NCBI RefSeq assembly: GCF_020880975.1 | Contig: NZ_JAJIWP010000001.1 | Location: forward strand, 1,176,135-1,240,134 | Length of the DNA stretch: 64,000 nt | From: Mucilaginibacter sp. UR6-1 | Lineage (GTDB): Bacteria; Bacteroidota; Bacteroidia; Sphingobacteriales; Sphingobacteriaceae | Direction of reading: 5' to 3' | Shown here: positions 19,101 to 27,214 of the stretch, piece by piece | Layout of the letters: each line of letters starts with the position of its first letter | Numbering within the stretch: position 1 is the first letter of the stretch | The notes under the pieces: generated by a model | Database searches by the model: none | What the model was told of the DNA's origin: nothing | What the model saw: only the letters and a program-made list of their open reading frames with translations | Position numbers and translations under genes: made by a program

Positions 19101-19327
19101 GAGCCTTTTACAGCTACTGATACACCCGGAAGCGGAGCGCCTTTTTCGTCAACTACCCTACCGGTTACGGCTACTGGAGCAACTGCTTTTATTGATACCG
19201 GTGCTGCAACAACTGTATTGTTAAAGTTGGTTGCGGCCACGGCTAACATGGAGAACTTAAAAATTAATGAGGCTTTTTTTAGCCAATACTTATCCCTTAC
19301 ACCCGATGGATGTTCAAAATATTTCAT
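16142..19327 (-). CDS. SusC/RagA-family TonB-linked outer-membrane transporter
   Basis: A 1061-residue TonB-dependent barrel. Order: signal region (about 1-42), carboxypeptidase-regulatory-like domain (about 52-130, with [16 protein letters not shown]), plug domain (about 130-260, with [29 protein letters not shown]), then the 22-strand barrel ending in an aromatic-rich tail. It lacks the extra STN domain found in transporters that signal to a FecR/ECF sigma pair, in line with the absence of such genes nearby. It imports oligosaccharides with the SusD partner encoded four bases downstream. It is the first gene of the nine-gene operon; the long upstream leader contains a hairpin at 19408-19440. 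No clear -7 box for this gene was found. Confidence 0.95.
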   Translation of the reverse strand: [1061 protein letters not shown]

Positions 19328-19407
19328 AATTTTACTCGGTTAAAGTGACTTGATTATGAGGCAATAACAGTTGCCACTGCGATTGCCGTTTGTTAATTAG
19401 TTTCTTG

Positions 19408-19440
19408 CAGGAGTTATGTAAATAATTCCTGTTTTTTTTT
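19408..19440 (+). terminator. Intrinsic-terminator-like hairpin facing away from susC
   Basis: On the plus strand CAGGAGTTAT-GTAA-ATAATTCCTG forms a ten-pair stem (one G-U pair) with a GTAA tetraloop, followed at once by nine T residues. On the minus strand the same sequence has an A-C mismatch and is preceded rather than followed by the homopolymer. It therefore looks like a terminator for plus-strand RNA antisense to the susC leader. Confidence 0.6.
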
Positions 19441-19789
19441 GAGGAGTACTGTTTATCTCATATTTTATTTTTTTGTTTAAAGGTTAATACTTAATTAATA
19501 AACATACATATCTTTTTTTAAGTGCTGTTAACCGGCCTGCCGGTGATGCTACCTATCAGAAACAGGCCGTTTGTAAATGCCACAACAGCTACCTCCTTCA
19601 GTACCGAAGACCATGATTTATATTGGATGAAATTTAATGCGGAATAATCGATTGCAACACACGTAAAAGCGCGGTGATCCGCAGTATTGCTGCGAACATT
19701 TAGGTTTGTGCTACTACTCATGTACTTGGTAAAATTTTGGTACATATTTACGTGCTTACAATAGTTATTTTAAAAATGTTGAGGCAATT

Positions 19790-19803
19790 TAACATTAATG
19801 TTA
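19790..19803. repeat. Perfect 14-base palindrome TAACATTAATGTTA
   Basis: A self-complementary site in the AT-rich divergent region, about 300 bases from the synthetase promoter and 460 bases from susC. It could bind a dimeric regulator, but AT-rich DNA yields such sites by chance. Confidence 0.3.
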
Positions 19804-20080
19804 CATATCCAAAACAATTTTTAATTTTTTTTTATAAACATTATCCAAAATATTAAAAAACTGTAATCTTGACAGTACTTTTTAAATATTTTAATTATTC
19901 ACTAATATATAGATTATAATTTTATTTAAAAACCGACCTTAAGCATTTTGATTAAATAACAAATTGTTAAAACTTGAGGCATAATATTGATATTTATGAT
20001 GTATATCACATAAAATTATGTTCAAATTTTTAATAAAACGTTTTAGGTTATGACCCACTCCAAGCTATCCTCTAAACGGC

Positions 20081-20109
20081 TGTTTTATAAAAAAATAAAA
20101 TTAGCTTTG
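20081..20109 (+). promoter_or_regulatory. Bacteroidetes-type promoter for the acyl-CoA synthetase
   Basis: TAGCTTTG at 20102-20109 is an exact match to the Bacteroidetes -7 consensus TAnnTTTG. A weak TGTTTT at 20081-20086 stands for the -33 element. The start codon is 29 bases downstream of the -7 box. Confidence 0.55.
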
Positions 20110-20138
20110 TGATAACGATAACCAATTAGTCAACTTAA

Positions 20139-22052
20139 ATGAACTTTGACAGCAAATTAGCTACTGTACCAAGCCTGATACATAATATTGTTAACAACAT
20201 ACATCCTGTTACCCAGCCGTTTTTATGCCATAAGGTAAAGAACGATTGGATTGACATTTCATACCAGGAAGCGCTCGAAAAAATAAATGCCGTATCGGCA
20301 TGGTTGCTGCATATAGGTGTAAAAAAAGGCGACAATATTGCGTTAATAATCGAGAACGGTCCGGACTATATCTATTACGATCAGGCTCTACAACAGATAG
20401 GTGCTGTTAACACTTCCATCTACCCTACCCTTAGTGAGGCCGATGTAGAGTATATATTAAATGATTCGCAGGCGCGTACCATATTGGTGGGTAACCCGTT
20501 TCTCTTCCGTAAGATACAGAAGATAGCCAACAACTGCCCTGGCCTGATCCGCATTATTCCTGCTTTTGATGATTTTGAGAAACATGTATCAGGTGTGTTA
20601 AATGCCGGTATTATAGGGTTTAAGCAGGTTATTGCCGAAGGCACGTCACTATTAAATCAATATGAATCAGCTATAAAGATCGCACGTGAGGCCATACTTC
20701 CGTCTGATCTTTCATGCCTTATATATACCTCGGGCACCACGGGTACACCCAAAGGCGCCATGCTTACCCATTATAACCTTACCGCTAACGTATGGGCCAG
20801 CCTGATGCAGATCACCGTGGTTGAAAAAACAGATGTATTCCTGTCGTTCCTGCCCCTATCGCATGTATTTGAGCGCACAGCTACCTACCATATTTGTTTG
20901 GCGGCGGGTTGTAAAATAGTGTTTGCGCAAAGCCTTGAGCTGTTGGCAAAAAACATGGGTGAAGTAAAGCCCACCATTATGAACTGTGTGCCCCGCCTGC
21001 TTGAACGCATACAGGACAAGGCCATGAAAAGCGGCACCGAAGCAGGTGGTTTTAAGGCCAAGATATTTTTATGGGCACTTAGGGTAGGCCGCAAATACCG
21101 TTACGCTATTGAGGCAGGTAAATTGCCGGGGTTGATACTTAATACTCAAAACAAGCTTGCCGATAAGCTGGTATTCAGCAAAATAAAGGAGAAAACCGGC
21201 GGGCGTTTAAAGTTCATGATATCGGGTGGCGGTGCATTACCCAAAAATGTGGGTGAGTTTTTTGGCGATCTGGGCATTAAGGTTCTGGAGGGTTACGGGC
21301 TTACTGAAACATCACCGGTAATGAGCGTTAACGAGCAGGACAGGCAGGTTTATGGTACCGCCGGGCGCGTTATTCCGGGTATTGAAGTTGCTATACAAAA
21401 TATTGATACACAAAAAATTTACACCATACAAACGCACGAAAACTTTAAGCCAGAATTTGAATCAGAAGAAGGTGAGATCATTGTACGGGGCCATTGCGTA
21501 ATGAAGGGCTACTGGAACAAACCTGAAGATACCGCAGCCGCGATAGATAAGGATGGTTGGTTCCATACGGGCGATATCGGTCGTTTTTTTAAGGGCAATA
21601 TCCAGATAACCGACCGGTTGAAAAACATGCTGGTAAACGCCTATGGTAAAAATGTTTATCCAACACCTGTTGAAAATACTTATCTGAAGAGTCCGCGTAT
21701 TGAAGGTGTATTTTTAATTGGCGACAGGCGCGAATACATTACGGCTATTATCATCCCATCAAAAGATGCCCTACAAACCAAATTTGGCTTGCCCGAAAGT
21801 TTTTTTGAGCAGGAAAAAACTTTTATTGAAGATGCCGAAATAATTAAATGGATAGCGGAGGACGTTCGCAAATTTTCAAACGAACTGGCAAAATTTGAAC
21901 GCATAAAAAGCTTCAAGGTTAAACGCAAGCCGTTTAGCATGGAGGATGGCGAGATCACGCCTACTATGAAAGCCAAACGCCGCGTTATTGAAAACAAATA
22001 CGCCCGGGCTATTGATGACCTGTACGCCGCTGATGCGGATGATACATTATAA
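20139..22052 (+). CDS. Long-chain fatty acid CoA ligase (AMP-forming)
   Basis: A 637-residue adenylate-forming enzyme that activates fatty acids with ATP and CoA in the cytoplasm or at the inner membrane. The P-loop-like motif YTSGTTGTPKG is at about 195-205. EGYGLTETSP lies near 385 and the hinge motif GWFHTGDIGRF near 474. Length and motif spacing fit the FadD15/FAA1-type branch common in Bacteroidetes. It is transcribed alone from a recognisable promoter and converges with the PorE-like gene six bases after its stop. It likely feeds exogenous or recycled fatty acids into beta-oxidation or lipids; chain-length specificity is not readable. Confidence 0.92.
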   Translation: MNFDSKLATVPSLIHNIVNNIHPVTQPFLCHKVKNDWIDISYQEALEKINAVSAWLLHIGVKKGDNIALIIENGPDYIYYDQALQQIGAVNTSIYPTLSEADVEYILNDSQARTILVGNPFLFRKIQKIANNCPGLIRIIPAFDDFEKHVSGVLNAGIIGFKQVIAEGTSLLNQYESAIKIAREAILPSDLSCLIYTSGTTGTPKGAMLTHYNLTANVWASLMQITVVEKTDVFLSFLPLSHVFERTATYHICLAAGCKIVFAQSLELLAKNMGEVKPTIMNCVPRLLERIQDKAMKSGTEAGGFKAKIFLWALRVGRKYRYAIEAGKLPGLILNTQNKLADKLVFSKIKEKTGGRLKFMISGGGALPKNVGEFFGDLGIKVLEGYGLTETSPVMSVNEQDRQVYGTAGRVIPGIEVAIQNIDTQKIYTIQTHENFKPEFESEEGEIIVRGHCVMKGYWNKPEDTAAAIDKDGWFHTGDIGRFFKGNIQITDRLKNMLVNAYGKNVYPTPVENTYLKSPRIEGVFLIGDRREYITAIIIPSKDALQTKFGLPESFFEQEKTFIEDAEIIKWIAEDVRKFSNELAKFERIKSFKVKRKPFSMEDGEITPTMKAKRRVIENKYARAIDDLYAADADDTL

Positions 22053-22058
22053 TATACA

Positions 22059-23960
22059 TTATTGCGCTATGATCTTGAATTCGGTGCGCCGGTTTAACTG
22101 GCGGCCGCTTTCGGTATTATTATCAGCGATGGGCTGTGTTTCTCCGAAACCTTTATATATTAATCTGGAGGCGGCTACTTTGGCAGCTACCAGATAATTA
22201 TACACTTCCTTCGCCCTGTTTTCTGAAAGTACCTTATTCAGATCATCATTACCCATGTTATCAGTATGGCCTGATATTTCAATCTTTACGGCAGCATTAT
22301 CATTCATAAACTGTATCAGCTTAGCTAACTCAGCCTTTGATTCGGTTTTAAGATCATACTTATTCGTATCAAAAAATATATTGCGCAACACTACCTTTTT
22401 ACCTACCTCAATGGGCGACAATTCAACATTAATAATAAACGGCGATTTAGGTACCTGCCCAATCAACGAAAAATTTTCTGAATAAAACAGATATCCGGTT
22501 TTAGATATGTTTAAACCATAGTTTTTGCCCGAAGTGAGCGTAGCTAAAAAGCCGCCATCATCCTCGCCGCTGTAATCCTGGTAAACAATACGGTTTCGCT
22601 CCAGTTCAATAATCTCCACATCAGCCTCAATAGGTTGTTTGGTTTTAGCGTCAACCACCTTGCCCTTTACATAAGTTACCAGTTTGGGCCGTGCCTTTGG
22701 CGGCATCTCAAAGGTGTAAATATCAAACCCGCCGCTGCCTTGCAGCTTGTTTGACGAAAAGAACGCGTAATCGCCGTGCGCGGTGAGGGTAAGCCCATTC
22801 TCATCTCCGCTTGAATTGATAGGATAACCCAGGTTTTCGGGCTTTTGCCATTTACCGGCGGCATCAAGCCTGCTCACAAACAGATCCTTATTGCCTAAGC
22901 CTGGCCAACCGTTTGAGCAAAAATAGAGCGTGTTATCATCGGGGTGTATAAAGGGCGATTGTTCATCATAAGGCGTATTGATGCCCGGCCCCAGATTTTC
23001 AGGCTCTGTCCACCCTTTATCCGTTAGTGTAGTTTTCCAGATATCATATCCCCCGATGCCTCCGGCCTTATTGCTCACAAAATAAAGTGTACGCCCATCG
23101 GCACTAATGGATGGCTGCGACTCCCATGCGCCCGTATTTACCGGCGGGTTAATACCTACAGGTTTCCCCCAGCCGTTGCCACGCCGCTGTGCAATATAAA
23201 TATCGCACTTACCTCTTCCATCCGGCCGGTTACAGCCTGTAAAAAACAAGTAGTGCCCATCCTGCGATATGGATTGCGCGCCCTCGTTATAATTAGGGGT
23301 ATTGATATTATCGCTCAGGTAAGTGGCAGGCTGCCATTTATCATCCTTTTTCTCGCTTTTATAAAAATCTTCGTTGTTGTTTATCTTCCGGGTAAAAATC
23401 AAGGTACTTTCATCGGCAGTAGCTACCGGCATATATTCATCATCGGCAGAGTTTACGCCCTTGCCCAAATTAAGGGGTTTAAATGCTACCGGATTTTTAA
23501 CAGCCACAATGGCAAAATCACAATCGGCAATCAGCTTTTGGGCATACGCCATATTTTGCAGTGTGATATTAGCAAAGGTGAGGTATTTTTGCAGATGCTG
23601 TTTGGCCTGCTCATACTGCGCCTCGGTAACCTCTACCTCACCCAACTTCAGGTATACAGCACGGTTAAAATCAGGGTTAATGGCTATGGCTTTACGGTAA
23701 TGATCTATCGCGGCAGCGTAATCACGTTTGCGGCGGTACAGATCGGCAAGCTGAATATGGGCTTCAATAAATTTATTATCAGCAGAAACCGCTTTGCCAA
23801 GTTCGGCTATGGCTTCATCAAACAGGCGATCGTCCATTAAATGGTTGGCAGCAACAAAATGCTTAATGGCCTGCTTATCGTTACTGGTGTATTGCCCGCT
23901 TTGGGCAAAAGTATTAAAGGTAATTAACGATAAAAAGAACAGTATATATACATATCGCAT
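22059..23960 (-). CDS. PorE-like TPR / beta-propeller / OmpA-domain envelope protein
   Basis: A 633-residue exported protein with a signal peptide ending at FAQS (about 20), TPR repeats (about 25-130), a five-bladed PD40/WD40-type propeller (about 180-410; repeated SxDGxxLYFxSN blocks such as SADGRTLYFVSNKAGG), a carboxypeptidase-regulatory-like domain (about 425-510) and a C-terminal OmpA peptidoglycan-binding domain (about 525-633, with SGHTDNMGN and SENRA). This is the domain order described for PorE of the type IX secretion system. Many paralogues share it, and no other T9SS gene is nearby, so a T9SS role is not certain. No lipobox cysteine is seen. Confidence 0.85.
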   Translation of the reverse strand: MRYVYILFFLSLITFNTFAQSGQYTSNDKQAIKHFVAANHLMDDRLFDEAIAELGKAVSADNKFIEAHIQLADLYRRKRDYAAAIDHYRKAIAINPDFNRAVYLKLGEVEVTEAQYEQAKQHLQKYLTFANITLQNMAYAQKLIADCDFAIVAVKNPVAFKPLNLGKGVNSADDEYMPVATADESTLIFTRKINNNEDFYKSEKKDDKWQPATYLSDNINTPNYNEGAQSISQDGHYLFFTGCNRPDGRGKCDIYIAQRRGNGWGKPVGINPPVNTGAWESQPSISADGRTLYFVSNKAGGIGGYDIWKTTLTDKGWTEPENLGPGINTPYDEQSPFIHPDDNTLYFCSNGWPGLGNKDLFVSRLDAAGKWQKPENLGYPINSSGDENGLTLTAHGDYAFFSSNKLQGSGGFDIYTFEMPPKARPKLVTYVKGKVVDAKTKQPIEADVEIIELERNRIVYQDYSGEDDGGFLATLTSGKNYGLNISKTGYLFYSENFSLIGQVPKSPFIINVELSPIEVGKKVVLRNIFFDTNKYDLKTESKAELAKLIQFMNDNAAVKIEISGHTDNMGNDDLNKVLSENRAKEVYNYLVAAKVAASRLIYKGFGETQPIADNNTESGRQLNRRTEFKIIAQ

Positions 23961-24000
23961 AAAACCCGGTTACGATGTTACGTAAACCAAGTTACAACAA

Positions 24001-24624
24001 TCAGGGAATATTCAAAAACTTATGCGTTTGCAATGATATTTCCCACTGAGGATTGTTCATTACATAATCTACAATAAGCGGAGTCATTTCCTTAGCGCGC
24101 GACCATTCGGGCTGTAAAAACAGTTTGCATCCCGGTGATACATTTTTGGCATGCTGCTCAGCAAATTCAAAGTCGGACTTGTTAAAAATGATCACCTTCA
24201 ATTCATGAGCCATTACAGCCACATCAGGCGATGGTGCCTTGAATTTTTTAGGCGACAGGCAGATCCAGTCCCAGTTACCCGATAGCGGATATGCGCCCGA
24301 TGTTTCAATAAACGTACGGATGCCGTTAGCCTGTAACCTGCTGGTAAGGTAATCAAGGTTATATATCAACGGCTCGCCGCCGGTAACCACAACATTTTTA
24401 GCCGGAAATTTCGAAGCATGTTCAACTATAGTATCAGCGGCAGTGAGTGCATGCAGTTCAGCATCCCAGCTCTCTTTTACATCGCACCAATGGCAACCTA
24501 CATCGCAGCCGCCAAGGCGGATAAAGTATGCGGCCTTACCGGTATTGTATCCCTCGCCCTGTATCGTGTAAAACTCTTCCATTAATGGAAGCAATGTGCC
24601 GTCGTCCGGAATTTGATGTGCCAT
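24001..24624 (-). CDS. queE: 7-carboxy-7-deazaguanine synthase
   Basis: A 207-residue radical SAM enzyme that converts 6-carboxytetrahydropterin to 7-carboxy-7-deazaguanine in queuosine biosynthesis. The cluster-binding motif C40-x3-C44-x2-C47 (GGCDVGCHWCD) has the usual radical SAM spacing. EEFYTIQGEG near 16-25 and VVTGGEPL near 84 are typical of QueE. I choose ATG 24624: a five-codon longer frame would begin with TTG inside the -7 promoter box at 24637-24644. It is divergent from the lipoprotein gene at 24723. No other queuosine genes lie in the window. Confidence 0.92.
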   Translation of the reverse strand: MAHQIPDDGTLLPLMEEFYTIQGEGYNTGKAAYFIRLGGCDVGCHWCDVKESWDAELHALTAADTIVEHASKFPAKNVVVTGGEPLIYNLDYLTSRLQANGIRTFIETSGAYPLSGNWDWICLSPKKFKAPSPDVAVMAHELKVIIFNKSDFEFAEQHAKNVSPGCKLFLQPEWSRAKEMTPLIVDYVMNNPQWEISLQTHKFLNIP

Positions 24625-24636
24625 AGTAATAATCGG

Positions 24637-24644
24637 CAAATATA
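24637..24644 (-). promoter_or_regulatory. -7 box upstream of queE
   Basis: TATATTTG on the minus strand is an exact TAnnTTTG match, 12 bases before the queE ATG at 24624. Transcription would begin near 24630, so the leader is very short. No clear -33 element is seen. Confidence 0.5.
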
Positions 24645-24722
24645 CACATTAGCGGCTAAGTGATTTTTACAGGCTTTTTTTATTTTATTGATTATTAGTT
24701 ATTTTACTTTAAATTTACCTTA

Positions 24723-25487
24723 ATGAAAAAACGCTACCTGCCTATCACCCTCATAACCATGCTCTTGCTATCATCATGTGTTGATATTGAGGAGCGTTAC
24801 AGCTTTGCCGCCGATGGATCGTGCAGGGTAATTTACGGTTTTGATATGAGCCGGGCTATATCGGTATTACAAAACCTGATGACCGACTCGTTGCGTACCA
24901 CACCGCAATTTTCCATGAAAAAGGATACCGTGCTTAATTTTTATAGTGCCATACCCGACAGCATTCAGCGTACCATGACCGCCGAAGATATTAAACTGGC
25001 CCAAACCAGCGACCTTGCTGTTAAGATGGACCTGCAAAAAAGCCTGATGAATGTTAAGGTTAGCCACTATGCTAAAAACACTGCCGACCTGGAGTATTAC
25101 CTGAAAAATATTTCGAAAATATCGCAAAGCAGCCAGTTGAGCGCGCTGACCAAAGGACAAGGCCGTAATACCGAAAGCGATTCAAAATCATTAATAGGCA
25201 GCCAGGATTATTATACTTATGAGATAACACCTACCCGCTTTCGCCGGATAGTTGACAAAATTAAGTTCAACGCTTTTTTAAAGAAAACACAATCAACCCT
25301 GGTAATGGCCAAAGCCATGCTTATTGATATGCCCTACAAGGTGGTGCTCAACTTTGCAAAACCGGTAAAAAAGGTAAACAACCCTAAAGCCGTACTCTCT
25401 GCCGACAGGCGCAGCGTTACCCTGATCACCGATATGGACGAAATTATACGCAACCCGGCAGTGATGAACCTGCAGGTTGATTTTTAA
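24723..25487 (+). CDS. Uncharacterised lipoprotein
   Basis: A 254-residue protein with a type II signal peptide and lipobox LLLSSC (C19). The mature part is mixed alpha/beta with no family I recognise; it begins VDIEERYSFAADGSCRVIYGFDMS, which resembles the openings of small Bacteroidetes lipoproteins of unknown role. The Rieske gene starts two bases after its stop, so the two are almost certainly co-expressed. A link to iron-sulfur chemistry is only suggested by that neighbour. Confidence 0.75.
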   Translation: MKKRYLPITLITMLLLSSCVDIEERYSFAADGSCRVIYGFDMSRAISVLQNLMTDSLRTTPQFSMKKDTVLNFYSAIPDSIQRTMTAEDIKLAQTSDLAVKMDLQKSLMNVKVSHYAKNTADLEYYLKNISKISQSSQLSALTKGQGRNTESDSKSLIGSQDYYTYEITPTRFRRIVDKIKFNAFLKKTQSTLVMAKAMLIDMPYKVVLNFAKPVKKVNNPKAVLSADRRSVTLITDMDEIIRNPAVMNLQVDF

Positions 25488-25489
25488 CA

Positions 25490-25849
25490 ATGAAGTGGTT
25501 TAAAGTTGACGATATAAACCCCACCGATACCTTCATAAAAAAAATAAAGGCCGAAGGCAAAAGCATTTGTGTTGTTGGTTATGAAGGTAAAATATACGCG
25601 CTCTCGGCAAGATGCCCCCATGCGGGTGAAGACTTGAGCCGTGGTTGGTGTAACGAAGGTAAACTGGTTTGCCCCGTTCACCGTTTCTCCTACTCGCTCC
25701 ACAATGGCCGTGGCAGCACCGGGCAAGGCGATTACGTGCGCACCTATCCTGTTAAACTATCAAACGGGAATATTTACATCGGCATCAATTCCTTCTGGCA
25801 AAAAATCAGAACGTTGTTAGGCCGGGATGATTCACTTTTTGAAGAATGA
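25490..25849 (+). CDS. Rieske [2Fe-2S] ferredoxin-like protein
   Basis: A 119-residue cytoplasmic protein with a single Rieske domain. C42-P-H44 and C61-PV-H64 supply the two cysteine and two histidine ligands. It resembles the small NirD/BphF-type ferredoxins, with no membrane anchor and no attached oxygenase domain. It follows the lipoprotein gene by two bases and overlaps the convergent rsmD gene by 18 bases. It is probably an electron carrier, but the partner enzyme is not encoded here. Confidence 0.9.
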   Translation: MKWFKVDDINPTDTFIKKIKAEGKSICVVGYEGKIYALSARCPHAGEDLSRGWCNEGKLVCPVHRFSYSLHNGRGSTGQGDYVRTYPVKLSNGNIYIGINSFWQKIRTLLGRDDSLFEE

Positions 25850-26365
25850 GAACGACGAGTGGCCGTATTTACGCTGCTCAACAAAAGCCGGGTGATTGCT
25901 GAGGTTTTGCATGGATTGATGCTCAATGATAAGCAAGCCACCATCAACCAGCACATCCTTTTCAAAAACTACCTTAGCTATTTCGGGTATACGGTTAAGA
26001 TCATACGGCGGATCAGCGAAGACGATGTCGTACTGCTCTGTTTCCATATCCAGGTATTTAAAAACATCAGCCCGGTAGGTTTTGATGCTTTCGAGGCCAT
26101 GTTTTTTGGCCATATCTTTCAAATAGTTTAACCCGGTTATATTACGATCGATAGCTGTTACCTGACTTGCTCCTCTTGATGAAAATTCAAGCGACAGGTT
26201 GCCCGTACCGCTAAACAGATCAAGTACTTTTATATCTTCAAGTTCGATTTGATTTTGCAGGATGTTGAACAGCGCCTCTTTAGCCAGATCGGTAGTTGGG
26301 CGCGCCGGCAAATTATTGGGCGGATTTAAACGTAAGCCACGCAGTTTGCCACCTATAATGCGCAT
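25832..26365 (-). CDS. rsmD: 16S rRNA (guanine966-N2)-methyltransferase
   Basis: A 177-residue SAM-dependent methyltransferase of the RsmD family. MRIIGGKLRGLRL at the start, VLDLFSGTGNLSLEFSSRGA (SAM motif I, about 43-62) and FADPPYDL (catalytic motif IV, about 115-122) are diagnostic. It modifies one guanine of 16S rRNA in the small subunit. It overlaps the upstream DUF3822 gene by 13 bases and the convergent Rieske gene by 18 bases, so it is tightly packed. Confidence 0.93.
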   Translation of the reverse strand: MRIIGGKLRGLRLNPPNNLPARPTTDLAKEALFNILQNQIELEDIKVLDLFSGTGNLSLEFSSRGASQVTAIDRNITGLNYLKDMAKKHGLESIKTYRADVFKYLDMETEQYDIVFADPPYDLNRIPEIAKVVFEKDVLVDGGLLIIEHQSMQNLSNHPAFVEQRKYGHSSFSFFKK

Positions 26366-27156
26366 AATGATAAAGCTACTAACGATAATACCTGCTGCTG
26401 CTCTATATCCAACGGTAATTGTACCAGGCTGATGTTATTCAGCTCAACCGCTTTAAAATATGGTGCGGCTGTACTGATCAGTTCATCACCGGCCTCAACC
26501 GCCCCACTTACTGATAAGCGTACATCGGCCGTTTCCATATTAATCGCCTTGGCAGCAAGGGCGGCAAAGTAAACCGCATCACTATCGCTATTACATTCAA
26601 AGCTGTTGTAATAGCGTATTTTATCGTACCGCAAATACAGTAGTTCTATCCGGTTATCCAGCAGGTTAATATAAATAGTATCATCAGCCGGCTGGTTCGC
26701 GGCAATGGCTTTCACCCACCCTTTGGCATTAAAAACGGTATACGCTAAACCAAAACGTGTTTTAGCCAGATCGGCCAGTTTAGTATCTGCTTTATATATT
26801 ATAAAATTTTCGCTGTCAAGCTGCTGTACAAAAACGCTTTCGGTTGGTTGTACATTTAACAAACGGGCATAACCGTTAGCATTGGCGGCATCATAAACCT
26901 GTACAGGAATCAGCGAAAAGCCTGTTGCAGGCAAACCAACAACCAATTGCTTATAATCGGCCTCAAAAATATCGGCCAGTTCTTCGGGTGCCGAAAGCTC
27001 CTGAAGCGGGTGATTGCTTTCGCAAACCAGCAACTTATCGTTTGCTGTTATAGCGTAGCTAAACCCGTTGCCATGCAACTGTACCAGCAAGGTACAATCA
27101 GTTGCCGCATCAAGCCCGAAAGCTTCGTCATGATAGTTAAATGTAGGTTCGTTCAT
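26353..27156 (-). CDS. DUF3822 family protein
   Basis: A 267-residue protein of a Bacteroidetes family of unknown function that is often found next to rsmD. It looks like an actin/HSP70-type ATPase fold, two similar halves with short acidic strands (CTLLVQLHGNGFSYAI at about 21-36). That comparison is from memory of the family and not proven here. A -7 promoter box lies 14 bases upstream, and the gene overlaps rsmD by 13 bases, which points to one small operon. Confidence 0.75.
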   Translation of the reverse strand: MNEPTFNYHDEAFGLDAATDCTLLVQLHGNGFSYAITANDKLLVCESNHPLQELSAPEELADIFEADYKQLVVGLPATGFSLIPVQVYDAANANGYARLLNVQPTESVFVQQLDSENFIIYKADTKLADLAKTRFGLAYTVFNAKGWVKAIAANQPADDTIYINLLDNRIELLYLRYDKIRYYNSFECNSDSDAVYFAALAAKAINMETADVRLSVSGAVEAGDELISTAAPYFKAVELNNISLVQLPLDIEQQQVLSLVALSLCAL

Positions 27157-27170
27157 GTATACAGTAGCAG

Positions 27171-27178
27171 CAAAAGTA
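27171..27178 (-). promoter_or_regulatory. -7 box upstream of the DUF3822-rsmD operon
   Basis: TACTTTTG on the minus strand matches TAnnTTTG exactly and ends 14 bases before the DUF3822 start codon. No good -33 TTTG is seen at the expected distance. Confidence 0.5.
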
Positions 27179-27214
27179 ATATTTTTTTATTGCGGAGGAT
27201 ACATCAGGGTCAGG

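Larger units (their letters stand above)
19328..20138. other. Divergent 811-bp intergenic region between susC and acyl-CoA synthetase
   Basis: The region holds the susC leader, a terminator-shaped hairpin on the plus strand (19408-19440), a very AT-rich stretch (about 19740-20040), a perfect 14-base palindrome (19790-19803) and a promoter for the synthetase (20102-20109). A 75-codon minus-strand frame at 19518-19745 has no recognisable features. I see no exact TAnnTTTG box pointing toward susC. Confidence 0.7.

Noticed and set aside
19518..19745. 75-residue frame in the susC leader
   Set aside because: No family, signal or ribosome site; it lies in the untranslated divergent region. Kept only as a note.
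23253..23840. 195-residue frame antisense to the PorE-like gene
   Set aside because: No start context or domain; the minus-strand frame carries clear propeller and TPR repeats.
22059..23960. Firm assignment as type IX secretion component PorE
   Set aside because: The domain order fits, but paralogues share it and no other secretion gene is present here.
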